From Pampinifervens sp037481935 (GTDB lineage Bacteria > Aquificota > Aquificia > Aquificales > Aquificaceae), in assembly GCF_046159715.1 (NCBI RefSeq), contig NZ_JBJXCT010000009.1, forward strand, positions 1 through 64,000: a DNA stretch of 64,000 nt. Reading direction: 5' to 3'. Numbering within the stretch: the first letter of the stretch is position 1; each line of letters starts with the position of its first letter. The notes under the pieces were generated by a model that was not told where the DNA came from, made no database searches, and saw only the letters and a list, made by a program, of their open reading frames with translations. Positions 25,533 to 33,073 of this stretch are shown one piece after another. Made by a program: the position numbers and the translations under genes.

Positions 25533-25976
25533 ATGCTGAGCAGAGAACAGCTTGAGGTTCTGAGAGACAAGCTGCTTGAGGAGAAGGCGAAGCTTCTTGA
25601 ACGCTACAGGAAGAAGGAAGACACCCAGGCGCGCATTGGGGAGGAGGTAAAGGAGCCAAGGGACCTTGAGGATATAGGTCAGATGACCTACACACAGGAG
25701 CTTCTTGATACCCTCTCCTCAAGAGAATTTTTCATAATTAAGGAAATTGACCATGCCCTGGGCAAGATGCAGGCTGGCACCTACGGTATATGTGAATACT
25801 GCAACGAAGAAATACCCTTTGAAAGGCTCATGGTAATACCCTGGACGAGATACCACGCCCACTGTGCAGAAAAGGCAGAGGAAGAGGGCATAGTGCCCAC
25901 CTATCCTGCAGTAACCTTTGAGGCAACCATACCGGAAGAGGTTGAGCTCCAGAGGGAAGACATAACAGAGGCATGA
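25533..25976 (+). CDS. dksA: DksA/TraR-family transcription factor
   Basis: A 147-aa DksA protein that binds the RNA polymerase secondary channel and, with ppGpp, modulates transcription. The long coiled coil (residues 1-75) is followed by a zinc finger: CEYCNEEIPFERLMVIPWTR and RYHAHC. The second ligand pair reads H-A-H-C where E. coli DksA has C-I-D-C, so zinc is probably bound by three Cys and one His. AGGAGGG lies about 5 nt before the ATG. It is coupled to the alcohol dehydrogenase by an ATGA overlap. Confidence 0.9.
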   Translation: MLSREQLEVLRDKLLEEKAKLLERYRKKEDTQARIGEEVKEPRDLEDIGQMTYTQELLDTLSSREFFIIKEIDHALGKMQAGTYGICEYCNEEIPFERLMVIPWTRYHAHCAEKAEEEGIVPTYPAVTFEATIPEEVELQREDITEA

Positions 25977-27133
25977 ACTTTGAGTTTTATCTCCCTGTTG
26001 AGGTAATATTTGGCACGGGCACTTTAGAAAAGGTTGGGGAGGTGGGCAGGCGCTTTGGCTACAGGGCTCTTGTGGTCACGGGTAAAAGAAGCACAAGGGA
26101 AAGTGGAGCCCTTCAGAGGGTCGTTGATTCTCTGAAAAGAAGCGGTGCAGAGGAGGTCCTCCTCTTTGACCAGATTGAGCCAAACCCCACGGACAAGGTG
26201 GTTAACCTTGCCAGTGAGCTTGTGGTGAGAGAGAAGATAGACTACATAGTGGGTCTTGGTGGAGGTAGCAGCCTGGACTCTGCGAAGGCCATATCCATAG
26301 TCTCCTCCAATGAAGGCTACGCATGGGACTACGTGAACTACCCCGAAGGTCCAAGGCTCATACCTTTTCTGAACAGGCCTGTCATATGCATCCCCACCAC
26401 CGCGGGCACCGGTAGCGAGGTAAACAGGTATTCGGTCCTTTCCAATCCCATAAGAAAGGAAAAGCTGGTAATTTCCCACTCCCTCAATTACCCGAGGGCT
26501 GCCATAATAGACCCTTCCCTTACGGTAAGCATGGACAGAAAGCTCACCGCCATTACAGGCGTAGATGCCCTCATGCATGCCCTTGAGTCCCTTACCAACA
26601 GGCTTTCCAACCAGTTTGCGGAGGAGCTTGCAATAAGGGCTGTAGCACTTATCAGAGAGTGGCTTCCCATAGCCCTGGAAGAGCCAGACAACCTCAGGGC
26701 AAGGTCTTATATGAGCTATGCGGCCATGCTGGCAGGTATTGCCATAGACAGAAAAAGGGTTGCCCTCATACATGGCATGGAACATCCCGTCTCGGCCCAC
26801 TACCCCCATGTAGCCCATGCTGAAGGCCTTGCAGCCCTTGCTGTGGCGGTAACGGACTTCAACTACAGGGGAAGCCCTCAGAAGTATGCCCTCTTTGCAG
26901 AGCTTATGGGCTATCCTGCAGAGCCCCACATGGCAGTAAAAGCCCTTGAGGACTTTCTGCATAGGGTGGGACTGAGGGTGAGCCTCAAAGACCTTGGAGT
27001 GGAGAGGGAAAAACTGGACAGACTTACGGAGGATGTCTATATGCTCTCAAGGGGACTCTTTGGAATAAACCCGGTAGAGCCATCCCTTGAGGATGTCTAC
27101 AGGCTCTATGAGCGGGCATACGAAGGATACTGA
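25973..27133 (+). CDS. iron-containing alcohol dehydrogenase
   Basis: A 386-aa group III alcohol dehydrogenase. The NAD(P)-binding GLGGGSSLDSAKAI, TTAGTGSEV and the metal ligands in GVDALMHALES (Asp, His), IHGMEHP (His) and HVAHAEGLA (His) are present. The substrate is unknown; such enzymes reduce small aldehydes or act on butanol-type substrates. It overlaps dksA by ATGA, an unusual pairing of a regulator and an oxidoreductase. Confidence 0.92.
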   Translation: MNFEFYLPVEVIFGTGTLEKVGEVGRRFGYRALVVTGKRSTRESGALQRVVDSLKRSGAEEVLLFDQIEPNPTDKVVNLASELVVREKIDYIVGLGGGSSLDSAKAISIVSSNEGYAWDYVNYPEGPRLIPFLNRPVICIPTTAGTGSEVNRYSVLSNPIRKEKLVISHSLNYPRAAIIDPSLTVSMDRKLTAITGVDALMHALESLTNRLSNQFAEELAIRAVALIREWLPIALEEPDNLRARSYMSYAAMLAGIAIDRKRVALIHGMEHPVSAHYPHVAHAEGLAALAVAVTDFNYRGSPQKYALFAELMGYPAEPHMAVKALEDFLHRVGLRVSLKDLGVEREKLDRLTEDVYMLSRGLFGINPVEPSLEDVYRLYERAYEGY

Positions 27134-27222
27134 ATGTCAGTATTTATGATTTAACGCATAGCACTCTTTTAAGGATTTTATTATATTAGAAAATCGTTAA
27201 AAAACTTGCAGGAGGTGCAACC

Positions 27223-27678
27223 ATGTATGGAAACTACATAGTAGACGTTCCAGAGGATGCCATAGTTAACATAAACTACGTGGTGCTAAAGGAGGGTGTC
27301 ACCATTGACGATGTGGCTGAAAGGGTGGCATACCTCTGCGAGCATGTGAAAACTTACCACTCCGACACGGGCTTCTATGGAGGCTTTGTTGCACTGAATA
27401 CGGGTGGTGTATCCCTTGAGGGATCCACAGCAGGTCAGACTACAGAGCATCCGCTGAAGGAAAGAGAAGTGCTCATAATTACCTTCTGGAGGTCTCTGGA
27501 AGACCACGAGGAATCTCATAGGAGCGAGGGCTTCAACAGGCTCTTTAAAGAGCTAACGGAGCTTGCAGAGAGCACACACGAGGTGGTCTATCAGATGCTC
27601 TGGCAAGGCAAAGCCTACGACCCTGAGATGGCAAAGAAGGCAAGGGAGGCAAAGCAGGCTAACTGTGTCAGCTGTTAA
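27223..27678 (+). CDS. conserved hypothetical, possible dimeric alpha/beta-barrel protein
   Basis: A 151-residue soluble protein. The central segment LIITFWRSLEDHEESHRSEG followed by FNRLFKEL recalls the strand-turn-helix of dimeric alpha/beta barrel (ABM-type) proteins, but I cannot name the family. The C-terminus ends in CVSC, a possible metal or redox pair. It has its own AT-rich promoter region (TTATTATATTAG) and a strong AGGAGGTG 6 nt before the ATG, suggesting high expression. It shares only TTAA (27675-27678) with the facing pterin gene. Confidence 0.7.
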   Translation: MYGNYIVDVPEDAIVNINYVVLKEGVTIDDVAERVAYLCEHVKTYHSDTGFYGGFVALNTGGVSLEGSTAGQTTEHPLKEREVLIITFWRSLEDHEESHRSEGFNRLFKELTELAESTHEVVYQMLWQGKAYDPEMAKKAREAKQANCVSC

Positions 27679-28022
27679 TCCTCCCAGTATTCCGCCCCAC
27701 AGTCTTCCTTCTCCCACACGATTATCCTTGAGACTGTGGGGTATCTCTCCTTCACCTTCTGGTAAATCCACCTTGCCATGTTCTCTGCACTTGGTGAGAA
27801 ATCCACCAGCTCATTCAGAAGCCTGTAATCGGGCAGGAGCTCCCTCAGAAAACTGTCTATCTCCAGAAAGTCATAGCCCATACCACCCGCATCTACGCTG
27901 TCCGCCCTTATATGAACCTCTACAGTCCAGGTGTGTCCATGAATGGGCTCTGGAGCGCCGTGGTAGTCTGTAAGGAAATGTGCCCAGTTAAATTTTTTCT
28001 TTACTATCACATTCCAGGGCAT
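27675..28022 (-). CDS. 6-pyruvoyl-tetrahydropterin synthase family, PTPS-III type
   Basis: A 115-aa PTPS/QueD-fold enzyme. Zinc His residues lie in FNWAHFL and IHGHTW, and the C-terminal VWEKEDCGAEY carries the substrate-binding Glu. The nucleophile region reads PEPIHGH, the ExxHGH motif of PTPS-III, instead of CxxxHGH of QueD; no Cys is nearby. PTPS-III makes 6-hydroxymethyl-7,8-dihydropterin from dihydroneopterin triphosphate, bypassing FolB. With folE and folP in the window this favours a folate role over queuosine. The start is the ATG in a TGATG overlap with the preceding small gene; a longer start (28088) would lie inside it. Confidence 0.82.
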   Translation of the reverse strand: MPWNVIVKKKFNWAHFLTDYHGAPEPIHGHTWTVEVHIRADSVDAGGMGYDFLEIDSFLRELLPDYRLLNELVDFSPSAENMARWIYQKVKERYPTVSRIIVWEKEDCGAEYWED

Positions 28023-28252
28023 CAGTCCAGCTCCTCCCCTCTTATGAGCCTCTGGGCATAGTTTACACACGCGAGCACCATAAACCACAGGGCGTGGTTG
28101 TTTGTATCTTCAAATTCCTCCTTTACCCAGAGGGTGCCATCTTCTCTTCTTACCAGCTTTATGTATTCAAAGGCTCTCAGGGCGAGTGCCCTGTTTGAAA
28201 CCCTCTCAAGTATCTTTTCCTTTATCTCCTCAGGAAGTGGCATCTCTTCCAT
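28022..28252 (-). CDS. small conserved hypothetical protein
   Basis: A 76-residue acidic, helical protein with a TNNHALWFMVLACVNYAQRL segment near its end. Not recognised. An AAGGAGG site 6 nt before the ATG at 28252 fixes the start; a longer in-frame start (28372) would read deep into the PHP gene. It sits between the PHP-domain gene (23-base overlap) and the pterin gene (one-base overlap), so all are probably one leftward operon with trpS. Confidence 0.6.
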   Translation of the reverse strand: MEEMPLPEEIKEKILERVSNRALALRAFEYIKLVRREDGTLWVKEEFEDTNNHALWFMVLACVNYAQRLIRGEELD

Positions 28253-29279
28253 ACTTTTCCTCCTTGCAGGTAAATAGAAAAAGAGGTGTAAGCCCAAAGT
28301 AAAAGTTCCATACTCTGAATTTATAAGTATATCCCAGTAAGAGAGTTCTTCCAGAACATTGCGATAGTTCAAAGTAAGACCCTGTGTAAAGCTCCTCTCC
28401 CTTCTCCTTTAGCCTGTAGAGGATACACTGCACAGGGGGTAAAACCTTAAGCACTGAGCCCTCTTTCCAGAAAAGGGTCGGCTTTTTACTGAAGGATATG
28501 AGGATGCTACCCCTCTGCAATTCTCTGAGGAAGTCCTCTGAGTCCCTGACCTTTCTGTCCGTTATGAGAAAGTTGCGCAGAACTCTAAAGCTATGCCTGT
28601 AGTCTGGAAACAGAAATCTCACGCCCACTTCCCTTACGTATACCTTCACATGATGGTCAAGTCCTGCAACCACCGGATTGTTGATTCCCATGTTGAGATA
28701 GAGCAGGGCGTATTTTCTTATATCTACGAGCCTTTTCAGAGCTGAAATGGAAAACCTTATGGAGAAGAGTCCAGCTATGAAAAGGTAAGGGATAAGGAAT
28801 AAAAGAAGAAGTTTTCTTTCAAGTAGCGCATCTTTAAGGTCTATTATTTCAAAGAGGTAGTCTTCGGGAAGTGGAAGGCGCCATCTGTATTTTTCCTTGA
28901 AAGGATGGGCTACAACTCTTACATTTCCAGCTTCAAGAAGGTCCCCCATGATATTTCCCTTCTCGTCTGTGAGCTTTACTTCTTTTCCCGCCAGAATTTT
29001 CTCGCCAGCAAAGTGCCTTATATCATCCCTGTCATGGTCTGTGACTATTAGGAAGTCTATGTCCTCCTCTTTCGAAGACCTTATCAGGTCCTCCGGCTTG
29101 CCCAGAGAATCGTAGGAAAACTGCGTGTGGATATGCAGCTCAAAGGAGTATATGTACAATGGGGGCAGTTTTGACGGACTTTTTTTTACGCTTTTTGCCC
29201 TTAAAAACCTTACAGGATACAGCTCAGCCACAAGTAAGTAAAGTAAAAAAAAGAAGATGGCAAGAAGTAAGTAGGTCAT
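28230..29279 (-). CDS. membrane-anchored PHP-domain phosphoesterase
   Basis: A 349-aa protein with an N-terminal membrane helix (residues 2-20), then a PHP metal-dependent phosphoesterase: HIHTQFSYDS, VTDHDRDD, VVAHPF and GLDHH supply the metal ligands. A second hydrophobic stretch (about 155-178) interrupts the domain and may be a further membrane segment. The substrate is unknown; polymerase- and histidinol-phosphatase-like relatives are soluble, so this is a membrane-bound variant. It follows trpS with an ATGA overlap. Confidence 0.82.
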   Translation of the reverse strand: MTYLLLAIFFFLLYLLVAELYPVRFLRAKSVKKSPSKLPPLYIYSFELHIHTQFSYDSLGKPEDLIRSSKEEDIDFLIVTDHDRDDIRHFAGEKILAGKEVKLTDEKGNIMGDLLEAGNVRVVAHPFKEKYRWRLPLPEDYLFEIIDLKDALLERKLLLLFLIPYLFIAGLFSIRFSISALKRLVDIRKYALLYLNMGINNPVVAGLDHHVKVYVREVGVRFLFPDYRHSFRVLRNFLITDRKVRDSEDFLRELQRGSILISFSKKPTLFWKEGSVLKVLPPVQCILYRLKEKGEELYTGSYFELSQCSGRTLLLGYTYKFRVWNFYFGLTPLFLFTCKEEKYGRDATS

Positions 29280-30460
29280 CCCACTTTTATTTTTCTTCTT
29301 ACTTCTTCCATAGTTTCTGAAGCCGTTTTCCTTGCCCTCTCGGAACCCTCTTCAAGCACTTTCCTGAGAAACTCCCTGTCTCTGGCCACCTCTTCCCTTC
29401 TTTCTCTCATAGGCTTTAAAAAGCTTTCCAGTCCCTCCAGCATCATTTTCTTACAGTCCACACAGCCAAGCTTGCCACTTCTGCAGTCTCTCTCCACCTC
29501 CTCAACTCTTTCCGATGGGGAAAATATTTTGTGGTAGAAAAAGACGGGGCATATCTCTGGTCTTCCCGGGTCTCCCTTTCTGAGCTTCTGGGGGTCTGTG
29601 TAAAAGCTCATAACCTTCCTTTTCACCTCTTCCTCGCTGTCTGCGAAGTATATGGCGTTGCCGTAGGATTTGCTCATCTTCCTCCCGTCGGTTCCGGGAA
29701 GTTTTGGAGTCTCTGTGAGCATAGCCTGAGGCTCCGGGAAAGTTTCTCCATAGAGGTTGTTGAACCTTCTTGCTATCTCCCTTGATAGCTCTATGTGGGG
29801 TAGCTGGTCTTCTCCCACGGGAACCGCCTGAGCCTTGTATATGAGTATGTCCACCGCCTGAAGCACTGGATAGCCCAGGAAGCCATAGGTATCTGTGTCA
29901 TAAAAATCCCTCTTTGAGACGTTGAGTTCCTTGAGCATTTCCTTATCCAGATATCCTTCAAAGAGTGCACCGATAAGTGCGTCAGACAGAGTATCAAGGA
30001 GGAGTTCCTCGAGGGCTTCAAAGTCTTCAACCCTGTAGGGTAGTTTAGCGACAAAGGTCTTTATATGGTCTCTCAGACCACCCTTGAACATGAGACTGAG
30101 GTCTGCAATCCTCAGAAGATTATACTTTGTATCCTTGTAGGTGGGGTTCCACTCAAGCCAGCTTTTGGGGGTTATCATTGAGAATATGAGAAAAAGCTCA
30201 GCGTGCTCCTTTACCTTTGATTGCTGAAATATGACGCTTTTTTGCGGGTCAATGCCCAGAGCAAGCCAGTCTATGAGCATCTCTTCCACATTCTGGGGTA
30301 TCTCCCCCACCCTTTTGTAGCCTGTGGTAAGGGCATGCCAGTCTGCCACCATGTAGAGGGTTTCATACTCTTCCTGAAGCCTTACCCAGTTTTTTATGAC
30401 GCCAAAGTAATGTCCAAGGTGTAGTTTTCCCGTAGGTCTCATACCGCTGAGAACTCTCAT
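29276..30460 (-). CDS. trpS: tryptophanyl-tRNA synthetase
   Basis: TrpS (394 aa) charges tRNA-Trp. The HIGH-type motif is TGKLHLGHYFG and the KMSKS motif is intact (GRKMSKSYGNAI). It is longer than the E. coli enzyme (334 aa) and has a Cys cluster in CRSGKLGCVDCKK, where thermophilic relatives carry an Fe-S site. TAATAT (30473-30468) ends 7 nt before the ATG, suggesting a leaderless start. Divergent from motA across 42 bp. Confidence 0.96.
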   Translation of the reverse strand: MRVLSGMRPTGKLHLGHYFGVIKNWVRLQEEYETLYMVADWHALTTGYKRVGEIPQNVEEMLIDWLALGIDPQKSVIFQQSKVKEHAELFLIFSMITPKSWLEWNPTYKDTKYNLLRIADLSLMFKGGLRDHIKTFVAKLPYRVEDFEALEELLLDTLSDALIGALFEGYLDKEMLKELNVSKRDFYDTDTYGFLGYPVLQAVDILIYKAQAVPVGEDQLPHIELSREIARRFNNLYGETFPEPQAMLTETPKLPGTDGRKMSKSYGNAIYFADSEEEVKRKVMSFYTDPQKLRKGDPGRPEICPVFFYHKIFSPSERVEEVERDCRSGKLGCVDCKKMMLEGLESFLKPMRERREEVARDREFLRKVLEEGSERARKTASETMEEVRRKIKVG

Positions 30461-30489
30461 GGTCTAAATATTAAAACACAGCTGACGAT

Positions 30490-30495
30490 TATAAT
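30490..30495 (+). promoter_or_regulatory. -10 box for leaderless motA
   Basis: TATAAT ends 7 nt before the motA ATG with no Shine-Dalgarno; it is not a sigma-28 type promoter by eye. Confidence 0.5.
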
Positions 30496-30502
30496 ATCTA
30501 CC

Positions 30503-31249
30503 ATGGACCTTCTTACAGTTATAGGCATTGTGGGGGGACTGGTGGCTCTTCTCATAGGTGCAGTTCTCAAGGGTGCGAGCATTCTGTTTCTCATACAGCC
30601 GGCTGCCTTTGTTATAGTGGTTCCAACCACTCTTTTTGCAAGCCTTGTAACCATGCCCATAGCAAAGTTTTCTCTTATCATAGAAGGCCTTAAAATAGCC
30701 TTTAAGGGTGGTGGGAATGAAGCTCTTGAGACCAAAGCTCAGCTTGTTGAGCTAGCAAACATCGTGAGAAAAGAGGGTATGCTTGCCCTTGAAACCAGGG
30801 CGGAGGAGATAGAGGACCCCTTTCTCAGGAGAGCAATAGACCTTATGGTTCTCGGTGTGGATGAAAACGTGCTCGTGGAGAGCTTAGAAGCGGAGATAGC
30901 AAAGAAGGAAGAGGACTTTGAAATAGCGGTGGAATACTGGAAGAACTCTGCGGAAAGTGCACCCACCTTTGGTCTTGTGGGAGCCGTCTTCGGATTGATG
31001 AAAGCCCTCAAGAGCCTTGACAACGCTCAGGAGCTTGCTGCGGGAATATCTGCCGCTTTTGTGGCAACCGTTTACGGGATAACCTTTTCCTATCTCGTTT
31101 TTGGTCCGCTCTCCAAGAAGATTAAGATAAAGTCAAAAGAGGAGACGCTCAGAATGTATATGATACTGGATGCCTGCAGGATGATGGTGAGGGGCGAAAA
31201 TCCCAGGCTTATAGAAGAAAGGCTCAGCTCTTACGTTGAGGTCAAATAA
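30503..31249 (+). CDS. motA: flagellar motor stator protein MotA
   Basis: MotA (248 aa) forms the ion-conducting stator with MotB. Two N-terminal membrane helices (residues about 3-20 and 30-50) are followed by a charged cytoplasmic domain and two more helices (SAPTFGLVGAVFGLMKALKS and AAFVATVYGITFSYLVFGPL). The Pro residues and torque-generating charged segment of the family are present. TAATG overlap couples it to motB. Confidence 0.95.
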   Translation: MDLLTVIGIVGGLVALLIGAVLKGASILFLIQPAAFVIVVPTTLFASLVTMPIAKFSLIIEGLKIAFKGGGNEALETKAQLVELANIVRKEGMLALETRAEEIEDPFLRRAIDLMVLGVDENVLVESLEAEIAKKEEDFEIAVEYWKNSAESAPTFGLVGAVFGLMKALKSLDNAQELAAGISAAFVATVYGITFSYLVFGPLSKKIKIKSKEETLRMYMILDACRMMVRGENPRLIEERLSSYVEVK

Positions 31250-31992
31250 TGAAGAAGAAAAAGTGCCCCGAGGAAGTTTCAGAGAAATGGGCAATACCAT
31301 ATGCAGACTTTCTCACGCTGCTTCTGTGTCTTTTCATAGCCCTCTTTGCCATGGCTCAGGCGGGCAAGCAGGCGGCGCTTGAATATGCTCAGGCTTTTGC
31401 AAAAGCCTTCGGTATGAGGCTTGTCCCCTTTCAGGAAACTTTGCCAAGGCAGATACTCCCAGAGCCAGTGCTAAAAAGAGCTGAACCCACAGAAAAGGGA
31501 AGAAGACTGCAGAGGCAGCTTCAGGAGCTTCAGGAAATGCTGAAAAAGATGGGTCTTGAAGGGGAATTAAAAATAGCCTACGAGGCCATAGGTATAAGGC
31601 TTATTCTTCAGGAGAAGCTTCTCTTTGAACCGGGAAGCGCAGACATAAAGCCGGAGATGAGACCTATTCTTGACAGACTGTATGAGATAGTCAAAGACCT
31701 TCCAAATCCTGTGGAAGTGGAGGGGCATACGGATAACATACCCATATCAACGGAGAGGTTTCCCTCCAACTGGGAGCTTTCTACTGCAAGGGCTGGTTCC
31801 ATAGTTAGGTATTTTATAGCAAAGGGTGTAAACCCTGAGAGATTAAAGGCTTCGGGTTATGCTGATACCAGACCCATAGCTTCCAACACAACTCCAGAGG
31901 GCAGAGCCCAGAACAGAAGGGTGGAAATCGTCATACTCAACATAAGGGGTGCGGAGCTAACCCGACCTCAGACAGGAGAATCTCAACCATAA
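31249..31992 (+). CDS. motB: flagellar motor stator protein MotB
   Basis: MotB (247 aa) anchors the stator to peptidoglycan. The single membrane helix contains the ion-carrying Asp in IPYADFLTLLLCLFIALFAM; the OmpA-like domain has VEGHTDNIPI and the NRRVEIVI end. The last 56 bases overlap the facing aminotransferase gene, the longest convergent overlap in the window. Confidence 0.95.
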   Translation: MKKKKCPEEVSEKWAIPYADFLTLLLCLFIALFAMAQAGKQAALEYAQAFAKAFGMRLVPFQETLPRQILPEPVLKRAEPTEKGRRLQRQLQELQEMLKKMGLEGELKIAYEAIGIRLILQEKLLFEPGSADIKPEMRPILDRLYEIVKDLPNPVEVEGHTDNIPISTERFPSNWELSTARAGSIVRYFIAKGVNPERLKASGYADTRPIASNTTPEGRAQNRRVEIVILNIRGAELTRPQTGESQP

Positions 31993-32995
31993 AGTTCACC
32001 TCCTCATCAGAGAGATAGGGGTGAACGGGGATGGAAAAAACCTCTTTCCTGAACCTCTCTGCGTTGGGAGTAGGAAGATGCTCTGCATTTCTTAGCTCAT
32101 GAAGAAGATAAGGGTAGTATACCCTTGCATCTATGCCCTTTCCCCTGAGCCTTTCCACTATCTGTTCCCTCTGAGGATGCCTCAGGGTATACAGGTGATA
32201 GATATGGTAAGCTCCCTCTCTTTCGACAGGGTGCACAAAGGCGCCGTTCAGAGACTGCATGTATTTGTGGGCTATTTCTCTTCTCCTCTGGTTGTTTTCA
32301 TCCAGCTTTCTGAGCTGCACGTATCCTACGCCTGCCTGAAACTCAGTAATTCTCACATTGAAAGCTGGATGCTCTCCAAAGTCTATCCACTTTTTAATTT
32401 CAGCGGCGAGCCTGTCATCGCTGGTGGCGACCGCACCACCCTCTCCCATGGGCAGGTTTTTGGAGGCATAGAAGCTAAAGGCTGATATATGCCCCAGAGA
32501 GCCCGCCTTTTTGCCCTTCCACATGGCACCGTGTGCCTGAGCGGAGTCCTCCAACACATAAAAGCCATACCTTTCTGAGAGCTGCATTATGGCGTCCATG
32601 TCTGCGGTCTGCCCATAAAGGTGCACGGGCACTACCACCTTTGGTCTGTATCTCTTTACCGCATCCTCAAGCTGGTTTGGGTCCATAGTGTAGTGCTGGT
32701 CCACGTCCACCACCACAGGCACGCCACCTGCGAGGTAGACCGCATCTATGGTTGCCATAAAACTCATGGCTGGCACTACCACCCTCTCTCCTTCTACCCC
32801 CAGAGCTTTTAGTGCCACAAAGAGGGCAACTGTTCCAGAGCATACTGTAAAGACATGCTTTACACCCAGATATCTGGCAAACTCCTCCTGAAAGAGGGCT
32901 GTCCACTTACCTCTGGTTATCTGTCCACTCTGGAGTATCTCAAGAACTATGTTTTTCTCCTCTTCTGAAAACCTTGGTTCTATTATTCTTATCAT
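31937..32995 (-). CDS. DegT/DnrJ/EryC1-family sugar aminotransferase
   Basis: A 352-aa PLP enzyme of the DegT/DnrJ/EryC1/StrS family, which aminates nucleotide-linked keto sugars. Key parts: VCSGTVALFVALKALG, EDSAQAHGA and the PLP-lysine in FSFYASKNLPMGEGGA. The product is unknown; nearby flagellar genes allow flagellin glycosylation and the later envelope genes allow O-antigen synthesis. The ATG at 32995 follows TATATT by 9 nt; the upstream in-frame start at 33028 lies before that promoter-like box and is unlikely. Confidence 0.9.
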   Translation of the reverse strand: MIRIIEPRFSEEEKNIVLEILQSGQITRGKWTALFQEEFARYLGVKHVFTVCSGTVALFVALKALGVEGERVVVPAMSFMATIDAVYLAGGVPVVVDVDQHYTMDPNQLEDAVKRYRPKVVVPVHLYGQTADMDAIMQLSERYGFYVLEDSAQAHGAMWKGKKAGSLGHISAFSFYASKNLPMGEGGAVATSDDRLAAEIKKWIDFGEHPAFNVRITEFQAGVGYVQLRKLDENNQRRREIAHKYMQSLNGAFVHPVEREGAYHIYHLYTLRHPQREQIVERLRGKGIDARVYYPYLLHELRNAEHLPTPNAERFRKEVFSIPVHPYLSDEEVNFMVEILLSEVGLAPHPLC

Positions 32996-33073
32996 GGGTT
33001 TTGTAATATATGCCTCTCTCTTTTGCAATGTTGCCAGAGAGAGAAGCTCACAAATCAGGTCTCTGGAAAAATT

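Noticed and set aside
26024..26962. 312-aa ORF opposite the alcohol dehydrogenase
   Set aside because: Antisense shadow; the plus-strand frame has full Fe-ADH motifs.
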